This document shows positions 31,770 to 40,905 of a stretch of 64,000 nucleotides of DNA, in pieces. The notes under the pieces were generated by a model. That model searched no databases. It was not told the DNA's origin and saw only the letters and a program-made list of their open reading frames with translations. Position 1 is the stretch's first letter. The number at the start of each line of letters is the position of its first letter. Where the stretch lies: assembly GCA_904420015.1 (NCBI GenBank), contig CAJFTS010000019.1:49115-113114 (forward strand), in the 5' to 3' direction. Source of the DNA: an uncultured Clostridia bacterium (GTDB lineage: Bacteria; Bacillota; Clostridia; Oscillospirales; Acutalibacteraceae). The position numbers were made by a program, and so were the translations under genes.

Positions 31770-33762
31770 CCAAAAGCTCCTCCAACCCTTTTCGAAACTT
31801 CCGGTTGCCTCGGCTGCAGGCGAGCAGCATCGGAGCGTAAGCGTCCCGTCCGCTGATGGGGATTTCCATGGCAAGCCGGCGCTCTGCTTCGAGAAATTGT
31901 TCTACAAACGCCAGCACCCCCCGATGGATTTCCTCAATGCGCTGCGGTTCTTTCGGCGAAGCTTGGAACCGGCATGTTGCCTTCCCGTCCCCATCCCAAT
32001 AAAAGCCCTTCAAGCTTCCATGGGGCGCACCCAACAGCAGCTCCCAGTAAAGGTTGTGGCTCTGCGCCGGGTCGTGAAACTTCCAAAGGTCCCGGTTTTC
32101 CCGTTGGGAATACAGGTAGCTGACAAGCTTCCCGTTGAGAAAGAAGGGCTCTGCACCGTCCGCCTGGGGACTGAGGGCGGACGGGCCTCCCGCCAAGATA
32201 CCGGTAATGGGGCAGGACAGCCCCCAGACGCGGTTGACCATACAGTCGAGCATGACCGCGCCGCTGCCCGCCCAGCCGACGTCGATCGCCGCTGCCCGGT
32301 CGCAGCCGTGTAAAAGCTTTTGGTAGTAGGCTTTTCCCGCTTCCCGCTGCGGTTCGTACTGCGCGAGCACGTCTTCAAAGGCTTCTAGGAAATAGCTTTG
32401 AACGGAATGGACGTTTTTATTCGTCAAAAACGTTTCCGGGGTTGTGTGAGTCCGCCGGCATAAATCCGGGAGCATGCAGGACAGCTCCATGCTTTTTACA
32501 ATTTGGCTTAACGGGATCTGCTGATCCACTTTGTGATACAAAAACCGTTGGAAATACTCCCATTTGTAATACCGGGCCGCCAGCTTCACCGCCGCCAGCC
32601 TCGACCAATACGCATATACAGCAGTGTCGGCCTCCTGGGGGTACATCATCCGGTATGCTTTAAGCAACACCGCACCGTCCCTGGAAAGGAACAGCAGCCT
32701 TTGCATACCGTGCTCCTTTGCATACCGGTGGATAAACCGGCAGTAGCCCGTAACGAACAGGCCCCCATAAAGATACCCGTATTCGTATTCTTTGGAATAG
32801 GCGGTCAGGCCGTTGTGGAGATGGGCGTTGGCAAGGCCCCGGTATACAGCCCCGGTTATGGCGGACATATCGCTTGGGCGGTATCGGTTTCCGATATGAT
32901 TAACGTTGAGGGAAAGGAAGGCCTGCATGTGATGGCGCCGGGGCTGGTGGTAGTCGGCATGTTCGTGGTCGCCCACATGGACGTAGGAGTACGACCGCCC
33001 GACCTGTTCTTGCACCCGGTCGAACAAGGTTCCCTCTCCTTTGGAGACGCCGTATTCACAGGAGATAAAGCAATCAAGAACGGACGGGTATCCACAGGAT
33101 GACAGCAGGGAACGGATATGGCCTTTGCTGAGGTACATGTCGGAAACAGCAATGATTTTTTTGCCCTTTGCCCTAAGACACTCCACGACTTGCTTCATAT
33201 AGGGGTTGGCAATGCAGCATGCCTTTTCCCACCAAAGCTCGGTCTGCATGCCGAGCGTCTTGTCAATCCCGGTTTCGGGCGCCACCCCATCCCAAATTTC
33301 TGCAAGAGTGACTTCGCCGCTCCCCGTATCCCTGCGCTTTTGCTCCCGCACCTTTTTCTCCATTTCCACCCGGATGGCCCGAAAGTTTGGATAGGAGAGG
33401 GACATCCCTACAAAGAAGAACACGTCGGTGGGGTCGGACACCACCCGTAATAAAAGGGTGTCGAATACGTCGAAGGAAACCACGTCGCAGCGGGACAGCT
33501 TCTCGGCAAAGGAAGCTGGATCTTCCCGTTGAGAGCGGGAGGACTCGCTTTCCCCCTCCGGCAGCCGCCGCTCTTCGTAGACCGGATAGCGCTCCGGAAA
33601 AGCCAGCTCCCTTCGAAACAGCAGATAGTACTGCACGTTAAGCCATAAAAGGAACAAAAGGGCCGTCAAGCGGCTGGTACCCTTTTGGTTTCGCCGCTTT
33701 TGGTAACGGTCCCGGATGCCCGGCACCCGGTTGACCAGCAGGTTATACACACATGCCCGCAA
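31750..33762 (-). CDS. HAD domain fused to an FLSRDG-type domain (capsule locus protein)
   Basis: The protein has about 670 residues. An N-terminal hydrophobic stretch (LTALLFLLWLNVQYYLLF) precedes a HAD domain with VVSFDVFDTLLLR, IIAVSDMYLSKG and YVHVGDHEHADYHQ. The C-terminal half has LLFLSRDGAVLLKAYRMM, AYWSRLAAVKLA and AIDVGWAGSGAVMLDCM. The second domain recurs in the 459-aa protein encoded at 35341, so the two are homologues. The start is best placed at a TTG at 33762, 9 nt behind AAAGGAGG and just past the ABC ATPase stop. The in-frame start at 33801 lies inside that gene. The function is unknown. Glycan-linked phosphate chemistry is possible. Confidence 0.75.
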   Translation of the reverse strand: MRACVYNLLVNRVPGIRDRYQKRRNQKGTSRLTALLFLLWLNVQYYLLFRRELAFPERYPVYEERRLPEGESESSRSQREDPASFAEKLSRCDVVSFDVFDTLLLRVVSDPTDVFFFVGMSLSYPNFRAIRVEMEKKVREQKRRDTGSGEVTLAEIWDGVAPETGIDKTLGMQTELWWEKACCIANPYMKQVVECLRAKGKKIIAVSDMYLSKGHIRSLLSSCGYPSVLDCFISCEYGVSKGEGTLFDRVQEQVGRSYSYVHVGDHEHADYHQPRRHHMQAFLSLNVNHIGNRYRPSDMSAITGAVYRGLANAHLHNGLTAYSKEYEYGYLYGGLFVTGYCRFIHRYAKEHGMQRLLFLSRDGAVLLKAYRMMYPQEADTAVYAYWSRLAAVKLAARYYKWEYFQRFLYHKVDQQIPLSQIVKSMELSCMLPDLCRRTHTTPETFLTNKNVHSVQSYFLEAFEDVLAQYEPQREAGKAYYQKLLHGCDRAAAIDVGWAGSGAVMLDCMVNRVWGLSCPITGILAGGPSALSPQADGAEPFFLNGKLVSYLYSQRENRDLWKFHDPAQSHNLYWELLLGAPHGSLKGFYWDGDGKATCRFQASPKEPQRIEEIHRGVLAFVEQFLEAERRLAMEIPISGRDAYAPMLLACSRGNRKFRKGLEELLDDVHIG

Positions 33763-33767
33763 AACGG

Positions 33768-34559
33768 TTACCCTCCTTTCATCCCTTCGTACGCGTCGCA
33801 CACGCTTTTCGGGTCTCCCATCGCCCGCAGCTTTCCCTTTTCGATCCAGATGGCCTTGGAACAGTTCCCCCGGATGACGGAGGTGGAATGGGAGACGATC
33901 AGCACCGTCGATCCCCCGTGGATCATCTCCCGGATGCGCGCCTCGCTCTTTTTGCGGAAGAACAAGTCCCCCACGCTCAGCACCTCGTCCAAAATCAAAA
34001 TTTCTGGCGTATCCCGGACGGTGGCAATGGCAAACCCCAGCCGCGATACCATTCCTGAGGAATAGTTTCGCACCTTCTCCTCCATAAACCCTTCCAGCTC
34101 CGCGAACGCTACGATCTGGTCGTACTTTTCGTCAATGTAGCGTTTGGTGTACCCGATGATCGCCCCGTTGAGGTAGACGTTCTCCCGCCCGGTCAGCTCC
34201 AGGTCGAACCCAGTGCCCAGGGTAAGCAGCTGTACCTTGCTTTTGTCTACCAGCACTTGGCCGCATGTAGGGACCAGCGCGCCGGAGATGATCTTCAAAA
34301 GCGTGCTTTTTCCCGAGCCGTTGGTTCCCACAATCCCCACAACCTCTCCTTTTCGGATGGAGAAGCTGACCCGGTCCAGCGCCCGGAAGGTTTCGTATGA
34401 ATGCTGCCGGCGGAGGGTGCGCACCGCCAGCTCTTTTAAGCTGGTCGCCTCATCCTTAGCTCGGCGGAATTCCATCGTGACGTTTCTGACCTCAATGTCC
34501 ACCGCCGGGTCTCTTGGCATCCGCCGGCTTGCCCGCCTGTGCCCTTCCCAAATACCCAT
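33768..34559 (-). CDS. Polysaccharide/teichoic acid ABC exporter, ATP-binding subunit (Wzt/TagH type)
   Basis: The 263-aa cytoplasmic ATPase pairs with the permease encoded directly upstream. Walker A is GIVGTNGSGKSTLLK near residue 80, followed by the polysaccharide-exporter blocks LLTLGTGFDLELTGRENVYL and GAIIGYTKRYIDEKYD. The signature is VRNYSSGMVSRLGFAIA near 165 (YSSGM replaces LSGGQ, as in TagH/KpsT/RfbE). Walker B is EILILDEVLSVGD. GGAGG lies 8 nt before the ATG at 34559. The C-terminal carbohydrate-binding domain of some Wzt proteins is absent, so chain length is not sensed by this subunit. Confidence 0.93.
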   Translation of the reverse strand: MGIWEGHRRASRRMPRDPAVDIEVRNVTMEFRRAKDEATSLKELAVRTLRRQHSYETFRALDRVSFSIRKGEVVGIVGTNGSGKSTLLKIISGALVPTCGQVLVDKSKVQLLTLGTGFDLELTGRENVYLNGAIIGYTKRYIDEKYDQIVAFAELEGFMEEKVRNYSSGMVSRLGFAIATVRDTPEILILDEVLSVGDLFFRKKSEARIREMIHGGSTVLIVSHSTSVIRGNCSKAIWIEKGKLRAMGDPKSVCDAYEGMKGG

Positions 34560-34570
34560 GTATGCCTCCT

Positions 34571-35344
34571 TTAGACCCGTTGCATGATCCGGTTTTTGCT
34601 GCGCCGGAACACCCAGTATCCCACCGCGGCCGTTCCAACCCCCCACAGCAGCATTTGCGCCAGTTCGAAGCCGGTGGGCAAAGCCCCTGACATCACCGCT
34701 TTTCGCAGGCAGTGGATGTATACGTACAGCGGGTTTGCGTCTATGACCGCGCGGATGGGGCCTTGCAGCTGCTCCACCGGATAAAAGATGGCCGAGCAGT
34801 ACATCCAAAGGGTCAGCACCACCGTGTAAAGATGCCGGACGTCTCCGAAAAACACGTAAGCCGTCGCCAGGATGTACGACAGCCCCAAAGCAAACAAAAA
34901 CAAACAGGCGATAATCACCACTGAGAAGGCCATTGTCCATTTGGGTGTGACCTGGAAAACCGCCAGCATCACCACATAGGCCGCCAGGGAATACCCCAGG
35001 TTAATCAGCGCCGTGTACGCCCTAGTCAAAACGAACAGCTCCATGGGGAACTTTACCTTCAGCAGCAGCGCCTTGTTGTCCACCAGCGTCGTCATTGCCG
35101 AGGTGGTAGCGCCGGTAAAGGCTTGCCAGAGGATGTAACCGGTCAGATAATAGATCGGGTAATTGTCGATGGAGCGGCGGAACAGCTGGGAGAAAATCAA
35201 GGAAAGGACCGCCATGGACAAAAGCGGGTTGAGCACGCTCCAAACGATCCCCAAATAAGACCTGGCGTATTTGCGTTTGAGTTCCCTGGCCGTCAGCTGC
35301 CGGATGACAAAAGCGTGCTGCTTTCTTTGCTGGGCGCGGGTCAC
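34571..35344 (-). CDS. Polysaccharide/teichoic acid ABC exporter, permease (Wzm/TagG type)
   Basis: The 257-aa integral membrane protein has six hydrophobic segments. It begins FVIRQLTARELKRKYARSYLGIVWSVLNPL, the cytoplasmic amphipathic entry and first helix of ABC-2 polysaccharide exporters. SQLFRRSIDNYPIYYLTGYILW is near residue 48 and the AIFYPVEQLQGPIRAVIDANP block is near 185. With the ATPase it moves an undecaprenyl-linked glycan across the membrane. It overlaps the upstream 459-aa gene by 4 nt. The exporter places this operon in the ABC-dependent class; there is no Wzx/Wzy in view. Confidence 0.93.
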   Translation of the reverse strand: MTRAQQRKQHAFVIRQLTARELKRKYARSYLGIVWSVLNPLLSMAVLSLIFSQLFRRSIDNYPIYYLTGYILWQAFTGATTSAMTTLVDNKALLLKVKFPMELFVLTRAYTALINLGYSLAAYVVMLAVFQVTPKWTMAFSVVIIACLFLFALGLSYILATAYVFFGDVRHLYTVVLTLWMYCSAIFYPVEQLQGPIRAVIDANPLYVYIHCLRKAVMSGALPTGFELAQMLLWGVGTAAVGYWVFRRSKNRIMQRV

Positions 35345-36720
35345 AGGCGCTTCCTCCTTTCCATTTGGTACAATGCCTGCTTGCGCCAGTGCCGCAGGTA
35401 CTGAAACCAGGCGTACTGCCGCAGGTGCCGGGCGGGATGCTCCGAATAGGCGGCTGCGCTTCCCTCAAACCAGGCGCTATCCGGTTGCGCGCCGTTCCTC
35501 TTTCCCGCCCGGGAGAGCAGCTTTGCGAGCAGGTGGCTGGACGCCAGCTCCTCTTCCGTCATAGGGGCGGCGAGAGGCCGCTCGTTTTGATCGAGCACGT
35601 CGTCGGAAAACGGAAGGCTGCCGAACACCGCCGCTTCCTCCTTGGAAGGCGCCGCCATAAAGGCGCGCAGCAGACGCCGTACAGTCGCCCGGTCCTCCTG
35701 TACTACTGCAGGGGAAAGGAGCGCCCTGCCGGATGCTTTGGCAAGCTGGAGGGCGTACGCGGTGTAGACTTCTCCGGTTTTTTCTAAGAACTTTTTATAT
35801 TCTTCTTGAATGCATCCAAAACAAGGGACATATCGGCCGTTTTCCTCCCGGTAGGAAAGGGTCATGCCATGGGGAGCGGTGAACACCGCTTCAAATAAGC
35901 AGTTGTTAAAGTACACCTTTTCCCCAACCGGCCCGGTAGGGCCGAAACAATAGCTGTGATAGCAGTTTGGGTCGGTTCCCTTTGGCAGCTCGTACAGCCC
36001 GAAGTAGTACCCTTCCAGCGGCCGGCTGCATCCCAAATGGGCCAGCGCATCGCCGAGGGTTTTCTGCATGGATCCCACCCATCCGCTGTCCACAACAGCA
36101 TAGGGTTCCCCGTCGAGCAGCCCTTCCTGCCGAAGATAACCAGTAAGAGCGGGAAAGGCCCTTTTTGAATGGGCCCGCATGTAGGAAAGAAAAAGCGCAC
36201 AGCTGGAAAGCCGGCGGCGGACTTGCCCCAGCCTTGCATGGGGGACTTCCTCCCCTAAGGAGACAGACAGCGCATGCGCCACCTCGTCCTGTTCTTCCTG
36301 CGTCAGCCCCGCCCGCCGTAAAATAGTCCCCATGGTTACATGCAGCCCGCCGCGGCACACGTAGGAAAGGGCTGCCTGCTTGTCCAAATGATAGGTGGGA
36401 AGACGCAGGGAATACCGCGAGCAGCACAAATACCGGCACTCGATGGGCAATGGAAGCGCCTTGCACAGGCGCAAGGCCATTTGATGCATCCAGTACCCGT
36501 CCCGCGCGAGAAAGTACAGCCGCTTTATCCCGTTGCGCACGGCATTTGTTAACAGCCATTGGACAAATCCTCCCAGCGCCGGGGCCAGTACATGCTGGGC
36601 GACCTGTGCCGCAAGGTCGTCCGTTGCCGCTTTGGTTGATAGGACCGCCTCATAGAGCCGTGGGTTTTCCTTTAAATAGGCTTGGTACTGCGAAAGCTTT
36701 TCGCTGTTTGGCTGCGTCAT
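35341..36720 (-). CDS. Capsule-locus protein with the FLARDG domain
   Basis: The 459-aa soluble protein shares blocks with the C-terminal half of the protein at 31750: RLYFLARDGYWMHQMAL near residue 68, CSRYSLRLP near 98 and AVVDSGWVGSMQKTLGDAL near 212. Here GYYFGLYELPKGTDP and YFNNCLFEAVFTAPHGM follow. No signal peptide or membrane helix is present. The C-terminal 100 residues are helical and charged. It overlaps the permease gene by 4 nt. Similar proteins occur in capsule and teichoic acid loci, but I know no activity for them. Confidence 0.7.
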   Translation of the reverse strand: MTQPNSEKLSQYQAYLKENPRLYEAVLSTKAATDDLAAQVAQHVLAPALGGFVQWLLTNAVRNGIKRLYFLARDGYWMHQMALRLCKALPLPIECRYLCCSRYSLRLPTYHLDKQAALSYVCRGGLHVTMGTILRRAGLTQEEQDEVAHALSVSLGEEVPHARLGQVRRRLSSCALFLSYMRAHSKRAFPALTGYLRQEGLLDGEPYAVVDSGWVGSMQKTLGDALAHLGCSRPLEGYYFGLYELPKGTDPNCYHSYCFGPTGPVGEKVYFNNCLFEAVFTAPHGMTLSYREENGRYVPCFGCIQEEYKKFLEKTGEVYTAYALQLAKASGRALLSPAVVQEDRATVRRLLRAFMAAPSKEEAAVFGSLPFSDDVLDQNERPLAAPMTEEELASSHLLAKLLSRAGKRNGAQPDSAWFEGSAAAYSEHPARHLRQYAWFQYLRHWRKQALYQMERRKRL

Positions 36721-36746
36721 CCCCGTTTCCCCTCTTTCTGCTGTCC

Positions 36747-37571
36747 TTAGGTTTCCTTTTTTTCTTTCATCCGCCTGCGGATGCGCCGGTGGAGGGACGC
36801 CGGGATCGCTCCCACCGCCAAGGGCTTGAGCACGTAAGGAAACGTACCCGGGCTGAGCACCCCAAGCTCCCGGAACCCTCGGTAGCGCACCTTCATCTCC
36901 CTTACGCGCCTGGAATAGGTGCGTTTACGAAAAGAGTCCCGTCCTTCCCAATACCATAGCAGCGGCTCCTGTAGGTTGAACCCGCGAAAGCCCCTTTGGT
37001 GCAGCCGCATGAACAGTTCGTAATCTTCGCACTGCAAAACATCCCTGGACGTCCGGTAACCGCCGCAGGCCATCAGCGTTTCTTTGCGAAACAAAACAGA
37101 AGGATGGATGTACGGGGAGTTGAACAAAAAGTCCCGGGCCTCTGGGCACTCCGGTTTTGTTTCCATCCCCCATACGCCCTGCTCGTCTATGAGCAGGGCG
37201 TTGGACCCCACCCATTGGTACCGATGGTTTTCCTGCAAAAACAGCACCTGTTTTTGCAGCCGGTCTGGTCTTGCAATGTCGTCGTCGTCCATTCGGGCGA
37301 TGAATTTGCCCTTTGCCAGCCGGATTCCCTCGTTGAGAGCGAAGGCAAGGCCGTGGTTTCGCTCCCCGCGCAACAGATGGATCCGCCGGTCCAACCCCGC
37401 TACCTCCCGGATCAGCGGCTGATGGGCTGGGTCGGATCCGTCGTCATATAAAATCAGTTCCCACCTGGAAAAGGTTTGGCCGATTAAAGAGGCCACTGCC
37501 CGGAGAAACCGGTCGCGGTCGCTGGGGTTAAACACCCCCATGATAATGCTGACTTTGATAAGCTGTCCCAT
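36747..37571 (-). CDS. GT2-family glycosyltransferase
   Basis: The 274-aa protein begins KVSIIMGVFNPSDRDRFLRAVASL with the GT-A nucleotide-binding start. It has WELILYDDGSDPAHQ near residue 36 and FIARMDDDDIARPDRL near 90, where the DDD metal site is intact. PYIHPSVLFRKETLMACGGYR follows near 155, with CEDYELFMRL, the acidic catalytic block, near 185. It ends in a short basic tail rather than a membrane helix. It adds one sugar to the lipid-linked repeat at the inner face. It overlaps the GT4 gene by 44 nt. Confidence 0.9.
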   Translation of the reverse strand: MGQLIKVSIIMGVFNPSDRDRFLRAVASLIGQTFSRWELILYDDGSDPAHQPLIREVAGLDRRIHLLRGERNHGLAFALNEGIRLAKGKFIARMDDDDIARPDRLQKQVLFLQENHRYQWVGSNALLIDEQGVWGMETKPECPEARDFLFNSPYIHPSVLFRKETLMACGGYRTSRDVLQCEDYELFMRLHQRGFRGFNLQEPLLWYWEGRDSFRKRTYSRRVREMKVRYRGFRELGVLSPGTFPYVLKPLAVGAIPASLHRRIRRRMKEKKET

Positions 37572-38754
37572 AGGAACTTGGCTCGATCCTCCCGTCTACG
37601 TCCAGATAAATACGGCGCATCACCTGGTGTGCATGTTCCAGGCCGAACGCTTCCACCGAACGAAGGCACTGCTCTTTCATCTGCCTTCTCCGCTCTTCAT
37701 CCAGGCTTTTGACCGCCCGGATCCCCCTCACAAATCCGTCCACATCGCCGCTGTGACAGACAAACCCGTTTTTTCCGTCCTGCATGTACTCGCGCGTTCC
37801 CCGGTTGTCCGCCGCAATAACGGGAATCCCCATGGCCAGTGCCTCCAACCCAGCCATGCCCAACCCTTCTCGTTTGGAAGGGAACACCGCCGCATCCGCG
37901 CAGCCGAGGACCTCCGCCACGTTTGGACAAAAGCCGTACAAGGTAACCGTATCCTGCATCTTTCGTTCTTCAATCCATCGCTCCATTTTTTTTCGCAGAA
38001 AGCCGTCTCCGCAAATCCCATACCGATAGGAAAACCCGTCCGCTTCTTCCTGCCGGAGTTTTTCCAACGCTTTTAGCACTACCACTTGATTTTTGTTTTC
38101 GTTGAGTTCACCCACCGAGACCAGGAAAAAATCTTTTGTCTGCAACCCCAGCCTGGCACGCAGATCGTTCCGCATGGTTTCCGATAAGGGGCGGAACACC
38201 TCCGTGTCCAGCCCCACGCCTGGGATTTTGTAGAGCCGTCCTCCTTTTCGAAGGCGAAAGTGCCGGGCGGCCTGGTAGTCCTCCTCGTTGATAACGATCA
38301 AAACGTCGGTGTCGCGGGCCAGCAGCCGCTCCACCTGGTAATAGGTCAGCCAGTTGAAAACCGGCGCGCCCTTATAAAAGTGAAAGCCGTGCGCCGTGTA
38401 CATGACAACCGGCCGCTGCCCCTCGCAAAGCCTTCCCGCCAAGCGCCCCAGCACCCCACCGACCGGCGTGTGGCAGTGGATAGCCTGGATGCGGAACCGA
38501 TGAACCAGCCACAGCAGCTGGCGCAGCGCCCGTTTGTTCTGTGCAAACAAAAAGGGCGACCGGGCAATATCAATGTGATGTGCCCAAACCCCCATTTCCT
38601 GGAACCGGGCCTCATCCGAACGGTAGGCCGGCTCGTTTAGGTTGGCGGCGTAATGAACCACATACCCCATGCGTTGGAGCAAGTCTACATTGTCGCGCTC
38701 GAACTTCCAGAGAAAATCGTGGGTGGTGGTTACAATTAAAATGTGCTTCTCCAT
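37528..38754 (-). CDS. GT4-family glycosyltransferase, first gene of the glycan operon
   Basis: The 408-aa GT-B retaining transferase begins HILIVTTTHDFLWKFERDN, with CHTPVGGVLGRLA and MYTAHGFHFYKGAP near residues 93-120. The C-terminal domain has PGVGLDTEVFRP, VSVGELNENKNQ, VTLYGF, VFPSKREGLGMAGLEALAMG (E-x7-E site) and ADNRGTREYM. These are EpsD/PelF-like features, so it is probably an early step in repeat assembly. The ATG at 38754 lies about 12 nt behind GGGAGGG. The longer frame to 38847 has no ribosome site. Its promoter must lie in the AT-rich gap facing marR. Confidence 0.9.
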   Translation of the reverse strand: MEKHILIVTTTHDFLWKFERDNVDLLQRMGYVVHYAANLNEPAYRSDEARFQEMGVWAHHIDIARSPFLFAQNKRALRQLLWLVHRFRIQAIHCHTPVGGVLGRLAGRLCEGQRPVVMYTAHGFHFYKGAPVFNWLTYYQVERLLARDTDVLIVINEEDYQAARHFRLRKGGRLYKIPGVGLDTEVFRPLSETMRNDLRARLGLQTKDFFLVSVGELNENKNQVVVLKALEKLRQEEADGFSYRYGICGDGFLRKKMERWIEERKMQDTVTLYGFCPNVAEVLGCADAAVFPSKREGLGMAGLEALAMGIPVIAADNRGTREYMQDGKNGFVCHSGDVDGFVRGIRAVKSLDEERRRQMKEQCLRSVEAFGLEHAHQVMRRIYLDVDGRIEPSSYGTAYQSQHYHGGV

Positions 38755-38889
38755 ACGCAGCGCAACCCTCCCGCACATTGACTGCCGCATTGCTTTCTTT
38801 CCATCAGTGTCACCAGTTGCCTTAAATTTTATGCGGCCATCGTACATCCGATCCCAGCGATCCGTCTCATTTACAAGGGGTCGCTTTTC

Positions 38890-38917
38890 TTGACATGCCT
38901 GGAATCATAGGTATAAT
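38890..38917 (+). promoter_or_regulatory. Promoter of marR-MATE
   Basis: Exact TTGACA (38890-38895) and TATAAT (38912-38917) have a 16-nt spacer. Confidence 0.85.
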
Positions 38918-38918
38918 A

Positions 38919-38947
38919 GTTTTTAAATAAACTGTTTTTTAAAAAAC
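38919..38947. promoter_or_regulatory. Likely MarR operator
   Basis: The imperfect palindrome AGTTTTTAAATAAACT is followed by a perfect GTTTTTTAAAAAAC. Both sit at the transcript start, between the -10 box and the marR ribosome site. Confidence 0.6.
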
Positions 38948-38980
38948 TTTTTGTAAAAAGGTGAAAAAGGAGGCATAAGC

Positions 38981-39430
38981 ATGAGCCGGCCGGCCGACTT
39001 TCTGACAAACATCCGCCGCATGGTTAAGCTGCATGAGTGCATGCTCAAACGTGTCTGCCAGGACTACCAGCTTACCCTAGTGGAAGCGACTGTCATCAGC
39101 TTCCTTTTTAATAACCCCGGGAAAGATACCGCCGCAGATATCGTAGAGCTGCGGATGCTGTCGAAGGGCAGCGTATCCCAAGCGGTGGAGGGATTGATTC
39201 AAAAATCTCTCCTTCGGCGCAGGCAGGATATGGAAGACCGCAGGAAAATCCACCTTTCTCTGACGCCGGACGCGGCGCCTGTTACCAAAGAAGTGGAGGC
39301 CATCCGCAGCCAGTTTAACCAGGAAGTGTTTTTTGGCTTGAGTCAGGAAGAAAAGGACTTGTTTGACAGGGTCAACCAAAAGATGATGGAAAACACAAAA
39401 AGAGCACTGATAAGGAGGGGAAAGGTATGA
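38981..39430 (+). CDS. MarR-family transcriptional regulator
   Basis: The 149-aa winged-helix regulator has the MarR core. A dimerisation helix is followed by FLFNNPGKDTAADIVELRMLSKGSVSQAVEGLIQKSLLRRRQDMEDRRKIHLSLT, read here only as the DNA-binding helices (LSKGSVSQAVEGLIQ) and wing (DMEDRRKIHLSLT). The start has AAGGAGG 8 nt upstream. Its stop overlaps the MATE start (ATGA). AT-rich palindromes just downstream of its promoter suggest autorepression that lifts when a drug or metabolite binds. Confidence 0.92.
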   Translation: MSRPADFLTNIRRMVKLHECMLKRVCQDYQLTLVEATVISFLFNNPGKDTAADIVELRMLSKGSVSQAVEGLIQKSLLRRRQDMEDRRKIHLSLTPDAAPVTKEVEAIRSQFNQEVFFGLSQEEKDLFDRVNQKMMENTKRALIRRGKV

Positions 39431-40815
39431 ATGAAGATAAGGAGTTTTTAGGAAAGGAGCCGCTTGGCAGGCTATTGCTTAGATTGGCCCTGCCCACTGT
39501 AGCCGCCCAGGTTATCAACATGCTCTACAACATCGTCGACCGTATTTACATCGGCCATATTCCAGAGGTAGGGGAGGCGGCGCTGACGGGGGTGGGCGTG
39601 TGCATGCCCTTGATTATGATTGTCACGGCGTTTGCCGCATTTGTCGGCTATGGCGGCGCGCCCCGGGCATCCATTTTTATGGGGAAAGGGGATCACAAAT
39701 CCGCCGAAAAAATCTTGGGCAACTGTTTTGTAGTGCAGCTCATTATTTCCGTTTTGCTGACGGCGGCCCTTCTGGTTTGGAACCGGGATTTTCTCATGGC
39801 CTTCGGCGCCAGTGAGAACACCATTGAATACGGTGTTTCCTATATGAACATATACGCTGTCGGCACAGTTTTTGTCCAACTGACTCTGGGAATGAACGCT
39901 TTTATTACGGCCCAGGGTTTTGCGAGGACCGGCATGCTTTCTGTGCTCATTGGCGCGGTTGCCAACATCATCCTCGATCCGGTTTTTATTTTTGGATTTG
40001 ATATGGGTGTCGAGGGCGCGGCGCTAGCGACTATCCTTTCCCAAGCCATGTCCTGTGTCTGGGTGCTAGCCTTTTTGTTTGGGAAAAAGACCCACCTGAA
40101 AATTCAAAAAGCAAATCTGGTACTAAAAGCCAGCATTGTGCTTCCGAGCCTAGCTCTCGGCCTTTCCTCCTTTGTGATGCAGGCCAGTGAAAGCGTGATT
40201 TCCGTCTGCTTCAACTCCTCCCTGCTGCGGTACGGCGGCGACACTGCCGTAGGAGCCATGACGATTCTGACCAGTGTCATGCAGTTTGCCATGCTGCCTC
40301 TGCAAGGCCTTGGGCAAGGGGCGCAGCCCATTATCAGTTACAATTACGGGGCTGGGAAGGTAGACCGGGTCAAGGGTGCATTCCGGCTTTTGTTAAAGGC
40401 AAGCCTTTGCTATTCCACCCTGCTGTGGGCCTGCATTATGCTTTTTCCGCAGGTGTTCGCCGCTATGTTTACCTCGTCCCCGGATCTTCTGGACTTTACC
40501 AAAACCGCCTTGCGCACCTATATGGCCTGCATGCTTCTGATGGGTATCCAGATGGCCTGCCAAATGACATTTACGTCGCTAGGAAATGCAAAAGCGTCCA
40601 TCATGGTGGCCGTCATGCGCAAATTTATTTTGCTTGTTCCGCTCATTTATATTATGCCCCAACTGTTCCCTTCTGATAAAACCATGGCGGTCTATATGGC
40701 CGAACCGGTAGCGGATTTCCTGGCGGTTACCTTTACTGTGATTCTTTTTTCCTTTCAATTTAAAAAGGTGCTCTCCCGAAATCCGGATCGAATGCCAAAA
40801 GGAAAGGACCAATAG
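39427..40815 (+). CDS. MATE-family efflux transporter
   Basis: The 462-aa protein has about 12 hydrophobic segments. It begins GRLLLRLALPTVAAQVINMLYNIVDRIYIGHIPEVGEAALTGVGVCMPL (seen in parts), the MATE N-lobe, and YGAGKVDRVKGAFRL marks the start of the second lobe. It exports cationic drugs or metabolites by Na+ or H+ antiport. Translational coupling to MarR predicts that its own substrates derepress it. A long hairpin at 40849 ends the unit. The substrate is not predictable. Confidence 0.92.
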   Translation: MNEDKEFLGKEPLGRLLLRLALPTVAAQVINMLYNIVDRIYIGHIPEVGEAALTGVGVCMPLIMIVTAFAAFVGYGGAPRASIFMGKGDHKSAEKILGNCFVVQLIISVLLTAALLVWNRDFLMAFGASENTIEYGVSYMNIYAVGTVFVQLTLGMNAFITAQGFARTGMLSVLIGAVANIILDPVFIFGFDMGVEGAALATILSQAMSCVWVLAFLFGKKTHLKIQKANLVLKASIVLPSLALGLSSFVMQASESVISVCFNSSLLRYGGDTAVGAMTILTSVMQFAMLPLQGLGQGAQPIISYNYGAGKVDRVKGAFRLLLKASLCYSTLLWACIMLFPQVFAAMFTSSPDLLDFTKTALRTYMACMLLMGIQMACQMTFTSLGNAKASIMVAVMRKFILLVPLIYIMPQLFPSDKTMAVYMAEPVADFLAVTFTVILFSFQFKKVLSRNPDRMPKGKDQ

Positions 40816-40848
40816 CACGCGGCCGGGAAAAGGGATATTCCTCTCTCA

Positions 40849-40905
40849 CAGCATCGCCCCAGAAAACGTACAGATGCTTTTCTGGGGCGGTGCTGTATTG
40901 TTTTG
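40849..40905 (+). terminator. Terminator of marR-MATE
   Basis: CAGCATCGCCCCAGAAAA/TTTTCTGGGGCGGTGCTG has an 11-nt loop and is followed by TATTGTTTT. The rest of the gap to 41156 holds only the dyad at 41100. Confidence 0.75.
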
